Shown in pieces: positions 24,236 through 36,089 of a stretch of 64,000 bases of DNA; positions within the stretch are counted from its first letter, which is position 1, and every line of letters begins with the position of its first letter. The translations under genes were made by a program, and so were the position numbers. Source of the stretch: Agapanthus africanus (Eukaryota > Streptophyta > Magnoliopsida > Asparagales > Amaryllidaceae). A model generated the notes under the pieces. The model was given only the letters and a program-made list of their open reading frames with translations, had not been told where the DNA came from and ran no database searches. The stretch is from contig JASDDO010000016.1 in NCBI GenBank assembly GCA_030015575.1, positions 176,636,815-176,700,814 of the forward strand, read 5' to 3'.

Positions 24236-24921
24236 GCTATCCAGTGTTTCTCCCCTGGGTTCGACTGATACCAGCTTACAACGCTCAATGCGTATGCTAC
24301 ATCTGGTCTGGTACATAACATCGCATACATTATAGAGCCTACCGCAGAAGCGTAGGGTATAATAGACATGCAATCCCTTTCCAAATCAGTCTTGGGAGAC
24401 ATCTCTTTGGATAGGGTGATCCCGTGACAAGCCGGTAGATTACCGCGCTTGGAATCTTCCATACTGAATCTTTTCAGTATGGTGTCGATGTACATTGACT
24501 GTGAAAGTCCCAACATCCTTTTAGATCTATCACGATAGATATGGATCCCCATAATGTAGTTGGCATCGCCCAGGTCCTTCATGGAGAACCTCTGCGACAA
24601 GAATCCTTTGACTGACTGTAGCATAGGAATATCATTTCCTATTAGGAGAATGTTATCCACGTACAAGACGAGGAATACTACAGTTCTCCCTACAATCTTA
24701 CTGTAAATGCATGGTTCATCTGGGTTTTTGATAAAGTCGAATTCTTTGACAGTATCATCAAAGCAGATGTTCCAACTCCGCGATGCCTGCTTAAGTCCAT
24801 AGATGGACTTGAGCAACTTGCACACTTTACCGCTGCTCCCACTCTGAATGAATCCCTCCGGTTGATCCATATAGACGCACTCTTCCAAATTTCCATTTAG
24901 GAAAGCCGTCTTTACGTCCAT
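24236..24921 (-). pseudogene. Copia B reverse transcriptase core
   Basis: Minus strand, reading MDVKTAFLNGNLEECVYMDQ, KSIYGLKQASRSWN, FLVLYVDNILLIGND, SMKDLGDANYIMGIHIYRD, GLSQSMYID, YASAVGSIMYAM, TRPDVAYALSV and NPGEKHWIAV: the standard copia RT through the connection to RNase H. The polymerase motif YVDD is YVDN here (24652-24666), replacing a catalytic aspartate. A TAG separates it from the upstream piece, and gypsy G1 cuts it from RNase H at 24235. ORF text beyond 24236 belongs to the G1 LTR. Confidence 0.92.
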
Positions 24922-25674
24922 CTACCAGATTTCATAATCGTGGAAGGCAGCAATGGAAAGAAGGATCCGAATGGATTTCAGCATAGCCATTGGAGAAAAG
25001 GTCTCGTCATAGTCCAAACCAGGTCTTTGACGAAAACCTTTTGCAACAAGTCTAGCTTTATTGGTCTCAACCTGCCCATCTACACCAATCTTCTTTCTGA
25101 AGATCCATTTGCAGCCTACGGGTTTTACCCCTTCTGGTGCAAAGTCCAAAGTCCAAACTTTGTTGGTGTACATGGACTCCATCTCGGTCCGCATTGCATC
25201 CAGCCATTTTACCGAGTCGCCGCTCTGAATGGCTTGCTGGAAGCTAGTAGGCTCACCATAATCCATAGTGCAATCCTCTCTATCCCCGTCTATGAGAAAA
25301 CCGTAGTATCTCTCGGGCGGATGAGACTGACTACTACTCCTGCGGAGTGGCGCTGGGATGTCCGGTTCTCTTGAAACTTCTGGTTCTTCCAAGCTTTCTG
25401 TAATAGCTTGTGGTTCTGGAATTTCTTTCAGTTCTACTACGCTCCCACTTGCTTCTTTTTCTAAAAACTGATGTTCCAGAAAGTGGGCATGACGAGAAAC
25501 AAAACCCTTTTGTTCCTCTATGTAATAGAAAAAATACCCCCTGGACTTTGGGTATCCCACAAACTTACACAGTACTGCGCGTGCCTCGAGCTTGTCCGCA
25601 TGCTGCTTTTTTACAAAAGCTGGACATCCCCATATCTTCAGATACTTAAGACAGGGTTTCTTCCCACACCACAT
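24922..25674 (-). pseudogene. Copia B integrase C-terminus, linker and RT N-terminus
   Basis: 250-codon open stretch. It begins in the integrase tail (CLKYLKIWGCPAFVKKQ, DKLEARAVLCKFVGYP), continues through an acidic linker (EIPEPQAITESLEEPE, LRRSSSQSHPPERYYGF) and ends in the RT fingers: WLDAMRTEMESMYTNKVWTL, GCKWIFRKK, ARLVAKGFRQRPGLDYDETF and MLKSIRILLSIAAFHDYEIW. The next codon is TAG, where relatives have a sense codon before MDVKTAF. So RT is split by one nonsense change. Confidence 0.9.
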
Positions 25675-25917
25675 CTTGATATGGTGTGGTAGGCACAGTC
25701 TTGGAGGGAACCTTGTTCAAAAGATATGCAGCTGATTCTAGTGCATAACCCCAGAAGGATGCGGTAACTCAGCCTTACTCATCATGGAACGAACCATATC
25801 CAATAGGGTTCGATTCCTCCTTTCCGATACACCGTTGTGTTGTGGTGTGTATGGAGGAGTAAGCTGAGAGAGAATTCCATTCTCTTTTAAGTAGCACAGA
25901 AACTCGGCACTCAAGTA
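25675..25917 (-). pseudogene. Copia B integrase segment with catalytic Glu, frameshifted
   Basis: Bridges the pieces on either side. It reads YLSAEFLCYLKENGI, then the region with the catalytic Glu (ERRNRTLLDMVRSMMSKAELP), then loses frame (about 25755) and regains it near 25680 (TPYQ then MWCGKKP by a one-base change). The preceding piece ends in TAA where copia A has the GAG/GAA of RGGEY. Compared with 240-420 in A. Confidence 0.8.
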
Positions 25918-27381
25918 TTAACCACCTCGATCAGATCTCATTGTTTTGATACTTTTGCCTGTTTGTTTTTCAACTTCATTATTATATTCCTGAAATTTCT
26001 CAAAGGCCTCGGATTTGTGCTTCATCAAGAAGACATGCCCATACCTAGAGAAATCATCTGTGAAAGTAATGAAGTATGAATAACCACTTCGCGCATGTGT
26101 AGACATTGGACCACACACATCACTGTGTATGAGTCCCAAGAGCTCGCTCGCTCTTTCTCCGTGTCCAGTGAACGGAGTCTTTGTCATCTTTCCCATGAGA
26201 CAAGATTCACAAGTGGCGTAAGACTGGTACTCGAACGGATCCAAGTATCCTTCTTTATGTAACTTTGTCAACCGTGTCTCATTAATGTGACCCAGTCTAC
26301 AATGCCATAAGAAAGCCTGATTTAATTGTGGAGACTTTCTTTTAAGTGTGTTCTGGACACTGAAGACCTGAGCTTGATTCAAAACGTATATACCGTATTT
26401 CAATGTACCTGACCCAATCAGTACTTGATTTAGGTGGATGTTTACTACATCGCTTACAAATGTAAAATCATATCCTTCCTTAGAAAGTAAGGATACAGAT
26501 ATGATGTTACAAGTCGCACCTGGTACATAAAAACAGTCACGCAGAATCAATATCTGCCCAGTTGTCAGTCCTAGATGATATTCCCCTACGGATTCAGCAT
26601 ACATGGTCATTCCGTTAGCAACCCTGAGAGTCATATCACCTTTCTTGATAACCCTACGGTTTCTCAGAGCCTGTAACGAATTACAGATATGAGATCCTGA
26701 TCCGGTATCTAATACCCAGGAAGTAGCGTTAACTGACATATAGTTCTCTATTACAAACACACCCGAAGCCGAAGCCACAACATGCTCCGAATTCTGGCTA
26801 CTGGCTTTACAAGCCCTGCAATCCTTCTGCCCATGTTCATTCCCGTAACAATAGGAACATCCCTCTTTTACTACATCCATTCCCGAAACTTCTGCCCTTC
26901 CCTTTCTTTCTACTTCCCTGGTTTCCTTCAGGGTAGTAGGTAGAGACTGTTGAACTAAGTCAGTATCTGACACATTCTTCAACGTGGTCTTCAGGTCCGT
27001 GAGCTCGAAAGAGCTGGTCTCTGTAAGGACGTTGCCCCCTACAAATGACCCGATAGTCAACCTCGCTGGAAGCAATTCGTTCGAGGTCTCATATCTTGCG
27101 ATACGAGATTGCTCTCCATATGAAACTTTGTTATGGAGGAAGATAGAAACTGAGTCCATCTTCTCGTGCTGCCTCTGGTATATACCATCAACTGAGGCTA
27201 GCACAAGGCACTTGGCTTTCGTACAGTCTTCTTCCGATGTCCTACGGATACCAATATCCGTGACAGGGGAAACTGGACCTGAGACGGTAGGGGTTGGATC
27301 AGTCAAGAGGTGTCCCAGCTTGTTATGGGCAATGGACATCTGGACAGACCTTTGCCAGTCATAACAGTCAGATTCCGTCAT
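25918..27381 (-). pseudogene. Copia B gag (shortened), protease and integrase N-terminal half
   Basis: Open from ATG at 27379-27381 (MTESDCYDWQRSV). The gag shows CTKAKCLVLASV and YGEQSRIARYET, but the segment between the capsid end and the zinc knuckle is much shorter than in copia A, a probable in-frame deletion. Next come the knuckle CSYCYGNEHGQKDC, protease WVLDTGSGSHI, the HHCC site (LWHCRLGHINET, CESCLMGK), and integrase IHSDVCGP, FTDDFSRYG and RSDRGG, then TAA. The open frame extends upstream to 27450 without an ATG, through the leader's pyrimidine tract; I treat that as untranslated. Confidence 0.88.
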
Positions 27382-29470
27382 TTTATTATCTAGATGTAAC
27401 CTAAGTGCGGTCACTGGGTCGCTGCAATTAAGAGAGAGAGAAGAAAACACTTAGCATGATGCTCTTGCAAGTTTAGATTGGTTTTTAATTTATCTAAAAA
27501 GGATGGCTCCCACTGTCTCTCGAATCCCTCCTCAAACCATAAAGGAAGAATTAGTCAGGATCAATCTCACCGTACAATACTTGCTTAACCGTTCAGCCAG
27601 GCCAGTGTCGGTACTTCGAGGGAGGTTTTCCAACGCTTTCGCGAAGTTCCTTAATTAAGTAACCTCTTTTCCCTGTGGGCGTTGCCCCGCTAACACCTTT
27701 CTAGACACCTACTTGGTTTATAGCATTGATCGTTAAGTGGAAAAAAGTTCCCGAGGAGTAGCATATACTCACAGTAGGATCGGGATCCAAATATCATCGT
27801 GTGACAAAACCGAAGGAATCCTACCAGAATCATCACACTCCAAATGGTATGCAGCGCTAGCAAGTTTCAGTACTTTTGAAACTCCCGATGTGGATTTTTG
27901 CCCCATGCTCTTATAACCTTGACGAAGGCCAACATATCATAAGTCACATGTCAAGTTCTACCCGTCATTATCCAGGTTAATTTGAACCCACCCGTACATA
28001 CCCTTGACGAAGGCCAAAATAGTAGTACGACTGTCCCAAACCAACGCATCTATCTATGCTACAGATAAATATTCAGCAGCTACCAATCACTATGCCTTGG
28101 CGAAGGTCAAAATACATAGCTTGAATACTACAGAATATTTAACCGAAATGACGGAGGGCTACAAATGGTTTTGGCGAAACCGTGAACGTAGTGAACTTGA
28201 TATAATCGATGGAACGAGATAGCTTTTAAAAGGAGTGGTTCAAGCTCCGCGTTTAAAATGCTGGTTTTTGAAAAGAACCGAGTGGTTTTCAAAGTGTTCC
28301 AACGACTTTTACTTGGTTTATTTTCTTGCATTAATTCCAATGCGTCCCATCATTTAATCCTACCATTGCAGAAAACAACCAAAATATGGTGTACGCTTAT
28401 GCCATCCGCATTCGCCACGGGGCCCCGTCATCACCCGTTAGGTTACTTAACTAACGACAGAGCGGGGGCTGGACTAGCGCGGATGCAAAACATAAGCAAC
28501 ACCTAAATAGATATCATATATAGATATATAGCAATGATAGCCATTACAGATCACAGATGAACACTTTGGATATACTAGGAATCCGCGATTCGTTCGAGCC
28601 TGCAACGAAAAACGGATTACACGGTCGCGATGAATAGCCAAACCCCACCCTAGACCCCTACGGGTGCGGCAAACTACCTGCCAAGTACCCGAAGCAAAGC
28701 AACCTCCCTCAACCCGTGAGTAGGCCACTCGGCACTTCGAGATACCCGGTAGTTTGTGCACCCCACCTTGGGTCTATCCTAGGAGCAAAAACAGTAAAAA
28801 GAAATTATACAATGATGGCTACAACCCCGACCCGGTTTTGCGTCCATACAAATAATATTACATCAATTTACAACTTTTACAATGAATAATACAAAAAGAA
28901 ACTCTCATCTCACACCCATTCCCGGCTATTCATCCGCGACAATCCACCGAGTTCATATCCACAAACCATCAACATTACAGATCACAGATATGTATAACCC
29001 CCACTAATCGACGTATAGCGATTAGCGGACGTTCAATACATATATCACATCACAGATAATATTCATTAAACAAAGAGTACGGAATATCGATCAAAATACG
29101 GATTTGTAACCACCCGAAAATTCAATTTGTGCTCTGGAAAATCTGGGCAGAAACAACATATACTAAAAATCACAAAACTCCCAAATAAAAACACTGCAAG
29201 AAACCCGGTCCACGACCGAGTCAAATCGGCCGCGGAACCGCGGCAAGAAGCATGTTCTTGCCGCGGAACCGCGGCGGTTTGGTCGGTTCAGTGGACCAGT
29301 TTTCTTCTGTGGTTTTAAAAAACCCTGAGTCGAATTTTCATGTATGTTAAAAAAATTTTAGAGCAGTATAAAAATTCGACAGAAACTTGGTTTTTTCGGC
29401 CCTGTTTTGCGACTTTTTTCCGATCGATATTCTAAACACTTTACTAACTTCCTAGTTTATGTTTAGCTAG
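27382..29470 (-). other. Untranslated leader of copia B
   Basis: About 2.1 kb, collinear with the leader of A. Contains the GC-rich hairpin (29230-29274), the shared box with GCCATCCGCATTCGCC (28395-28497, including the palindrome ACGGGGCCCCGT), three copies of a TTGRCCTTCG-type motif (27918-27932, 28003-28017, 28096-28110), and a pyrimidine tract ending in GCAG next to gag (27418-27446). No coding is supported. Confidence 0.75.
29230..29274 (-). other. GC-rich leader hairpin, copia B
   Basis: Arms of 20 bases (CCGCGGAACCGCGGCAAGAA and its near complement) around the loop GCATG. The only unpaired positions are a central AA opposite AA. About 200 nt from the PBS. Confidence 0.75.
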
Positions 29471-29482
29471 GCTCTGATACCA
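29471..29482 (-). other. Primer binding site of copia B
   Basis: TGGTATCAGAGC on the minus strand, one base from the 5' LTR; perfect initiator tRNA-Met type. Confidence 0.92.
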
Positions 29483-29483
29483 C

Positions 29484-31661
29484 TGTAAGTCCACGTTGCT
29501 CACCCCGGTTCTTACGGGGAGGCGGAAATGGCGAAAAACAATGATTTTAGCGCAAGGCAACATGGACTCAAAAGCACGGATCTTTGCTAAACTAGCAAAC
29601 TACTAGAGGTTTTAACTACTATGCTGTAGAATGTATACCTCACGAAACCGGTCCTTCAGGTCTTCATTCCGCTGTCCCGCTCGTCCATCCAAGCTCCAAG
29701 CATCGATCCGGACCTTGGGCACCTCCGCTGCTTTCTTGAGTTGAAGACGATCCACCCGAGAGATGTACACCGAGCTCCGCCTCGAGCCGAGGCTACTAGG
29801 GCAAAGAGATTGCTAGTCAAGAATCCCTAGGATGTGTAGAGGAGATGTATGGATGTGTTTGCCTTTGTGGGATCTTTTTCTCTCAACACATGAGATCAAA
29901 AGATGAGATCAAGAGGAGGAAGAAGAAGGAGAAACTTAGCAACCATGGAGCTTTTCTTTTTCTTCTCACTTCAAGAGAGAGAATGAGAGGAGAATAAAGA
30001 AAGGATTAACCCAAATCAAATGAACCATGGTTGCAATAATACACTAAAATCATCATTACTAATCCTATCATGATAAAGTTGATGGCACATTGAATTGACC
30101 ATTATCATAACTCAAGAATTAAAAAGAAAATGAAAGAAGAGTGCAGATCTCTCTTGAAGGTCAATGGTCGACACGATCAACGGGTCAACAAAGTCAAGAG
30201 AGATCTAAGTGGTCAAATGGTCAATGCAATTAGCCATCACTAATCTATCACTAAAAGGATTAGTAAACAATGTCTCCGGCTCATAACGGTTTTGACCAAA
30301 CGAATTGTCAAAACCCTAATGAGTGTGCCATATTACGGTTTTGGCCGAACCAACTGCCAAAACCCAAATGGGGTACCTCCTCCTTGATCGCTCCTCAAAA
30401 CTGTGCATACACACCCGCATCTGCATTCCGTAGAATGCAAATGCACAGAAGACAAATCAAATCCAGCTGTGCAATACTAGGATCTGGCTTAAACCAAAGC
30501 CCACTAGTATTGCCTGCCCGAACAGCATACGCACACAAGTGCACGTAAGTGATCGTAGCCCTGCCGTAAAACCATACGGCCTCTACACGTTTCGCTCAAT
30601 TCAAGAAAACTCTCTATGTGGGACTCTAAAGACTCGACACTACGCTGGCAGTGGGTTTAACCACAGACCGCAAGCGATACTAGCTGTACGTAACGGTCCC
30701 CAGGTAGATGTCGATAAGAAGGCCGATGAGGTAAACCCATCCGAACTCCTACTGAGCCTGTATGTGACAATCTCCGTACAGTCCGGTCTGTTCGTCTGAT
30801 ACATCGCATGGCAGGCCTAGGGGGCGGTGAATGTCAGTCCCCTAATAGCGGTACAAGTCGTGTCGGAGTGTAGCCCAGAACACCCTGAGATAACACTGGA
30901 AACCTACCAGTATATCTCGCTTGCCCTGGCCAGGGACTACTTGTGTAATGGCTCTCCTAGACACAGCGCGATGTCAACCCCCAATACCGGGAGAGACGAA
31001 TCATGTCTAACCGTCACTGCCTCCAAGTGCTTCGGGACTGCACCCAACTACTACCTGTTTGCATGACTCCTTTGAGCCGTGGTAGGGTAGTAATCTAAGT
31101 ACAGTGGGAACACACTCGAGGCGAAGTGACAGTGTCAAGTCGGCGGACTAAGCTGTACTCATGTCACCTGGGAACTGATAACTGACGATAGGTATAATAC
31201 CAACCAACAGTTCCCGACGAGTCCTGTCCAGTGTACTCGTAACCTAACGGGCACCCGCATACTATCTCAAGTACGACGTACTGACGGCTGTGGGACAGAC
31301 CGTCTCCCCCGCTGGGATGAGAAGCGCATACGCTAGTCAACTCTGGAGTATCGATGCCCTGTCTCGATAGTCCTACGACTAGGGACCTGTATAAGGATGT
31401 GCTTATGGATTACCCAGCCCCACGAGTGTGAGCGCCATCACAACGCTGGTAATCAAGAAAAGATCCTAAGGGCTCTACTAATATGTATATAAGCGATATG
31501 CTAGAAGAAACACATGCACATATTGAAGTAGAGACAAACCAAGTAGCATACTACCATTTTAAGCAAGATTGTCTATACAACTGTGAATATCCCAAGCTTC
31601 CATTAAGTAATATACAAGCTAGTATGATACAGTAATGGCCTCTAGGGCATATACACTAACA
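29484..31661 (-). repeat. 5' LTR of copia B
   Basis: 2,178 bp, TGTAAGTCCACG to ATACACTAACA, intact. Carries the palindrome CCCTGGCCAGGG (30924-30935) and the other LTR blocks. Followed by the GTCCT duplication at 31662-31666. Confidence 0.92.
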
Positions 31662-31666
31662 GTCCT
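31662..31666. repeat. Target site duplication of copia B (right copy)
   Basis: GTCCT; see 7867-7871. Confidence 0.9.
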
Positions 31667-32101
31667 GTCCAGTGTACTCGTAACCTAACGAGCACCCGCA
31701 TACTATCTCAAGTACGACGTACTAATGGCTGTGGGACAGACCATCTCCCCTGCTGGGATGAGAAGCGCATACGCTAGTCTACTCCGGAGTATCGATGCCC
31801 CGTCTCGATAATCCTATGACTAGGGACCTGTATAAGGATGTGCTTGTAGATTACCCAGCCCCCACTAGTGTGACTGCCATCACAACACTGGTAATCAAGC
31901 AAAGATCCTAAGGGCTCCTCTAATGTGTAAAGGCGATATGCCAAAAGAAACACATGCACACATTAAAGTAGAAACAAACCAAGTAGCATACTACTATTTT
32001 GAGCAAGATTGTCTATACAACTGTGAATATCCTAAGCTTCCATTAAGTAATATACAAACCAGTATGATACAATAATGGCATCTAGGGCATATACACTAAC
32101 A
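31667..32101 (-). repeat. 5' LTR of copia C, right portion
   Basis: Resumes LTR C with GTCCAGTGTACTCGT directly after the B duplication and ends ATACACTAACA. The next five bases, CCTCA (32102-32106), are the expected duplication of C; the partner lies outside the window. Confidence 0.85.
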
Positions 32102-34531
32102 CCTCACCCCCTGGCCACCTCGTGGTGGCCTCAGGGTAGGGTACCCCTCTAGGCCCCCCAACTTGAAGTTAATTTCATACTCTAACTCTCCGCGAAGATT
32201 CGGGAGGGTTTCGAGTTCGTTTCGACTCCCGGATTGGCTAAAAACGATCAGTTTTGGAACTTTAGCTCACTGGATTTTTCAAGTCTTGGAAAAATTGGTT
32301 AAGTTTGCTAATTGCGTGCGGAATTCTAATGTCGCGGTTCCTTTACATGCTTTGTGATGTGTGTGATACAATTATTAGAATCCAGACTAATTAGTTTTTT
32401 GAAAACTAGTTAGTATAATCGTAAACATAGCCGTTTAGTCTCAATTGATCGATTGCAACGATGTTTTGATTCGGATCAAATCTCCGTCGCAATTGCGTAT
32501 TGTACGCGATCACTAAGTACTGAATCTTGTTGAATTATCCGACAACCAATTGAAAAGAGTTTTCAATTTGAGATTAAAATGCAAGTTTTACATGTTAGGC
32601 ATGAAATCCAGAATATGAGATATTTCGGGTTCATGATGTCTAAGGATATTACGGATTCTAATCATTGTAGTTTTCTGTTTCTTTTCTGCGACCGTAAGTG
32701 TAATATGTGGGGTATCCCGTTCTCGTTGCTATATGTCAAAGATTTTTCGGGATACACATATTTACTTACGTTGATGACATGAGATGTTATGTGTTGCTGT
32801 TGATATGATTTATTGGATCGTCGTGATTGAATAGCCGGGGGGTTTTATGTGAGATGAGAGTTTTTATATTTTCATTCATGTAAAATTCAATGTAATATTA
32901 TTTTATTGGGGCACTTCCGGGTTGAGGATGATGCCATCATTGTCGTATATTATTTACTTTTCCGTATCAGGATAGACCTAAGGTGGGGAGCACAAGTAAC
33001 CGGGTTCTAGGGTCCAGTGGTAGACCATCTCAAGGAGTTGAGACCGGTTCTCCTAACTCTAGAATTGGTAGGGTTACTTGCCGCTCTCGTAGGGGTCTAT
33101 GGGATGTGGGTTTGGCTATTCATCACGACTGTGGAATCCGTGTTTTACATTACTGGCTAAATTTAAAACACGGAAATCCTAGTATATCCAATATTTCATA
33201 TGTCGCTTCTGCTGCTTGTTTCTGTGATGTGATCATGTTATATTATATATATGATATATAATAAACGTTGCTTATGTTTTGCACCCGCGCTAGTCCAACC
33301 CCTGCTCTGCCGGTAGTTAAGTAACCTAACGGTGCATGACGGGGGCCCATGACGAATGCGGATGGCATAAGCGTACGTTCTATTTTCGTTTCTTTTCTGT
33401 AATGTTCAGGAAACGTTAAATGATGTGACTTCATTAATGAGATTAATGAAAAGAAAGAAACCAAAAGATGTTGTAGAATCAAATTTTTAAAAAGGGTAGC
33501 TCTAGTTTTTTCTTTGCATAGTGGTATTACTTGATGAATATCCAGCACCTCATTCGATGAGGAAAGAGCCGAGATCCCTTCACCGGGAGTGACCTCTTTA
33601 GCAAAACTAGCAAATGCTACAACTCACTCGGTTTTTTTTTTATTGCTTTTCTAGTTCTTGCTTTTCATAGTGGTATTCCTAAATATCCTGCACCTCATTC
33701 GATGAGGAAAGAGCCGAGATCCCTTCAACGGGAGTGACCTCTTTAGCGAAGCTAGCAAAATCCTCAAAAACACTCCCTTTCAAAATCACTAGATTCTACA
33801 ACGATATCAAGTTCATTACGCTCATGGTTTTCTTAAAAACCTGCGTAGCCCACCGTCTTTTCATATAAGTACTATTTAGTATTCGTGCTACGTTTGTTGG
33901 CCTTTGTCACGGCGTAGTGTGCGGTATTTGATTAGTGCTTATCTGCAACCATATGATGCGATTGGATTAGAGTAGTCGTGCGACCTTGTTGTCCTTTGTC
34001 AAGGGTCGTGCGGGTGGGTTTAATTCAATCAGGAAATGACGGGTTGAACTTGACTAGCGTCCTATGGTTTGTTGGCCTTTATCAAGGTCATAGGACGTTA
34101 GGGGTAAAAACCATTATCGGGAATTTCAATTGTTGAAATTTGCAATGAGATTGCATACCATCTATATGATAGTTGGATCCCGATACCCACTGCGAGTAAG
34201 AGTTACTCCTGGGAGAGTTTTGCACTTTACAATTAACTAATCAAGTAGGTGTCTAGAAAGGTGTCAATGGGGTTATGTCTCTGGGAAAACGAGGTTTATT
34301 TTAATTAGGTCCGTGCAAAAGCACGGGGAACCTCCCTCAAAGTACCGACACTGGCCTGGCCGAACGATTGGCGAACTTGTAGGGTGTAATTAATCCCAGC
34401 TAATCTTACCTTTTATGGTTTGAAGGAAGATTTGATAAAAACAGTGGGAGCCATCCTGATTAGATAAAATAACCAATCTAATCTTGCAAAGAGCGCACAC
34501 AAAGTGATTATCCTTCTCTCTCTCCTGGTAG
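32102..34531 (+). other. Leader of copia H
   Basis: Non-coding. Starts with a small hairpin (GGCCACC / GGTGGCC, 32113-32130), different from the GC-rich hairpin of the other leaders. Carries the shared box in the opposite strand sense (33270-33378, ending GCGAATGCGGATGGCAT-like text), two copies of a GAGATCCCTTCA..GGGAGTGACCT unit (about 33505-33640 and 33640-33775), three TTGGCCTTTGTCA-type motifs (33896-33912, 33988-34004, 34071-34087), and a pyrimidine tract ending in GGTAG (34511-34531). Confidence 0.7.
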
Positions 34532-34960
34532 TGACCAATGAAATGCCTTAATCAAGATGATAATATGGATGTATTGACCGAACCTACTTATCATACTGAG
34601 CTAGGTTCCGCTCTATCTTATGATTGTCATGAGTCTGAGTAAGGAATAAGGGGATATTCGGATTCCCACGCCACCAAAACGAAGAATAAGCATGTTGATG
34701 CATTATCTTCGGGTGTGTTCGTAACCAAGAACTGTTTCTCAGTTACCTCTACATCCTGGGTATTGAATACCGGATTAGGATCCCACACATGTAATTTGTT
34801 ACATAGGCTACAGAAAGGTGGAGAACTGGGAAAGGGTGATATATCTCTAGTAGTAGAGATGGTGCAATTGTTGCAGCCAAAGCGGTTAGCAGATATCACC
34901 TAGTGTTACCAATTGGTAATACATTGATTCTGAGCGACTGTTATATCATACCAAAATATT
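34532..34960 (+). pseudogene. Copia H gag-deleted junction and protease remnant
   Basis: Directly after the leader there is no capsid or zinc-knuckle coding. After about 150 bp the frame reads SSGVFVTKNCFSVTSTSWVLNTGLGSHTCN, the protease region of this family with the DTG triad changed to NTG, so no catalytic aspartate. Copia E has the same arrangement with the same flanking words at 58326-58583, so the gag loss is shared. Confidence 0.75.
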
Positions 34961-34974
34961 GTGAATATTTTCCT

Positions 34975-35940
34975 AAATCAAGTGTTGATTGGGTAAGGTA
35001 TATTGTATAGCAGTGTACACGTTCTGAATCAAACTACAGTTCTAAACAAACAGAACACACACAAGAGGAACAGTTCAGAAATGAACAAAGTCTTCTTGAG
35101 GCATTGTAGACTGGTTCATATCGATGAAACAAGACTAGATGAAGTTCCATAAGGATGCATATTTGAATTCGTTCGAATTTACATCTTATGAAACTTGCCG
35201 GTCATGTCTCAAAGATTAAGCGACCAAATATCTGTTTACTGGAAACGGAGAAAGAGCTACTGAACTCTTGGACAGATACATAGTGATGTATACGGTCCTA
35301 TGTCTACACATGCCAGGGATGGTTCCGCGTACTTTATTATATTCACCGATGTTCTCTCAAGATACGGACATGTGTTCTTGTTGAAACACAAAACTGAATC
35401 TTTTGAGAATTTTCAAGGAACATAAGTACGAAGTTGAGAACCAGATGGGTAAAGGTATTCAAATCCTTCAATATGATCGGGGAGAAGAATACTGGAGCAC
35501 GGAATTCCGAGACTATTGAAAAGAATGAGATTTTCTCTCAGTTTACTCCTCCGTATACACCATAGCACAACGGTATATCGGGGTGGAGGAATCGCACCAT
35601 ATGAGATATGGTGTGCTCTATGATGAGTATTGCTGAGTTGCCTATTTCCTTTCAGGGACATGCGCTTAAGAATATGCATACCTATTGAATAGAGTTCCGA
35701 TCAAATCTGTTGCCTACCACTCCATATAAGATATGGAATGGGAAGAGACCATCTCTTAAACAAGTTAAGATATGGGGTTGTCCGGCCTATGTTGAAAAGC
35801 AAAATCCGGACAAGCTCGAGGCAAGGTCAGTTCTGTGCAAATTTGTAGGATATCCCAACTATTCGCGAGGGTATATCTTCTACCACACCGAGGAACAAAA
35901 GATGTTTTGTTTCTCGACATGCCACCTTTTTAGAAAATGA
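34975..35940 (+). pseudogene. Copia H integrase remnant
   Basis: Pieces in shifting frames: VLNQTTVLNKQ, the HHCC zone (FLRHCRLVHIDET), HSDVYGPMSTHARDG and FTDVLSRYGHVFLLKHK, then a broken catalytic region (35440-35640) and a clean C-terminal stretch TTPYKIWNGKRPSLKQ, IWGCPAYVEKQNPDKLEAR, LCKFVGYP (35710-35880). Several stops and frameshifts make it inactive. Confidence 0.8.
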
Positions 35941-36089
35941 ATTTCTTGTGGAAGAAATTAGTGGCAATTAGGTAGAACTGGAAGGAGTTCCAGCAAACAC
36001 AAACTATAACTGATGATTTGTTGGAACCGGAGTCCCTGACGAACCGAAGCCACTCCACAAATCTAGTTGGGTTCTCATCCACCTGAGAG

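Larger units (their letters stand above)
7872..31661 (-). mobile_element. Complete nested Ty1/copia retrotransposon B
   Basis: Both LTRs, PBS, PPT and all pol domains are present on the minus strand, flanked by GTCCT duplications. Without inserts it is about 10.2 kb. It carries solo LTR S in its 3' LTR and gypsy G1 between RT and RNase H. LTRs are about 2,186 bp (after removing S) and 2,178 bp, roughly 96-98% alike by eye, so it is older than G1. The polyprotein is damaged: a shortened gag, a nonsense codon in the integrase, two frameshifts, a nonsense codon before RT and an altered RT active site. Confidence 0.92.

Noticed and set aside
33538..33775. Repeated units that could suggest a CRISPR or satellite array
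   Set aside because: Only two copies, ~135 bp, imperfect, and shared by other copia leaders; it is an internal leader duplication.
34975..35000. AAATCAAGTGTTGATT in the H integrase region resembling the GTG-loop hairpins
   Set aside because: It is the coding text for NQVLIG-type residues of the polyprotein (B has AAATCAAGTACTGATT); similarity to the LTR hairpins is probably coincidence.
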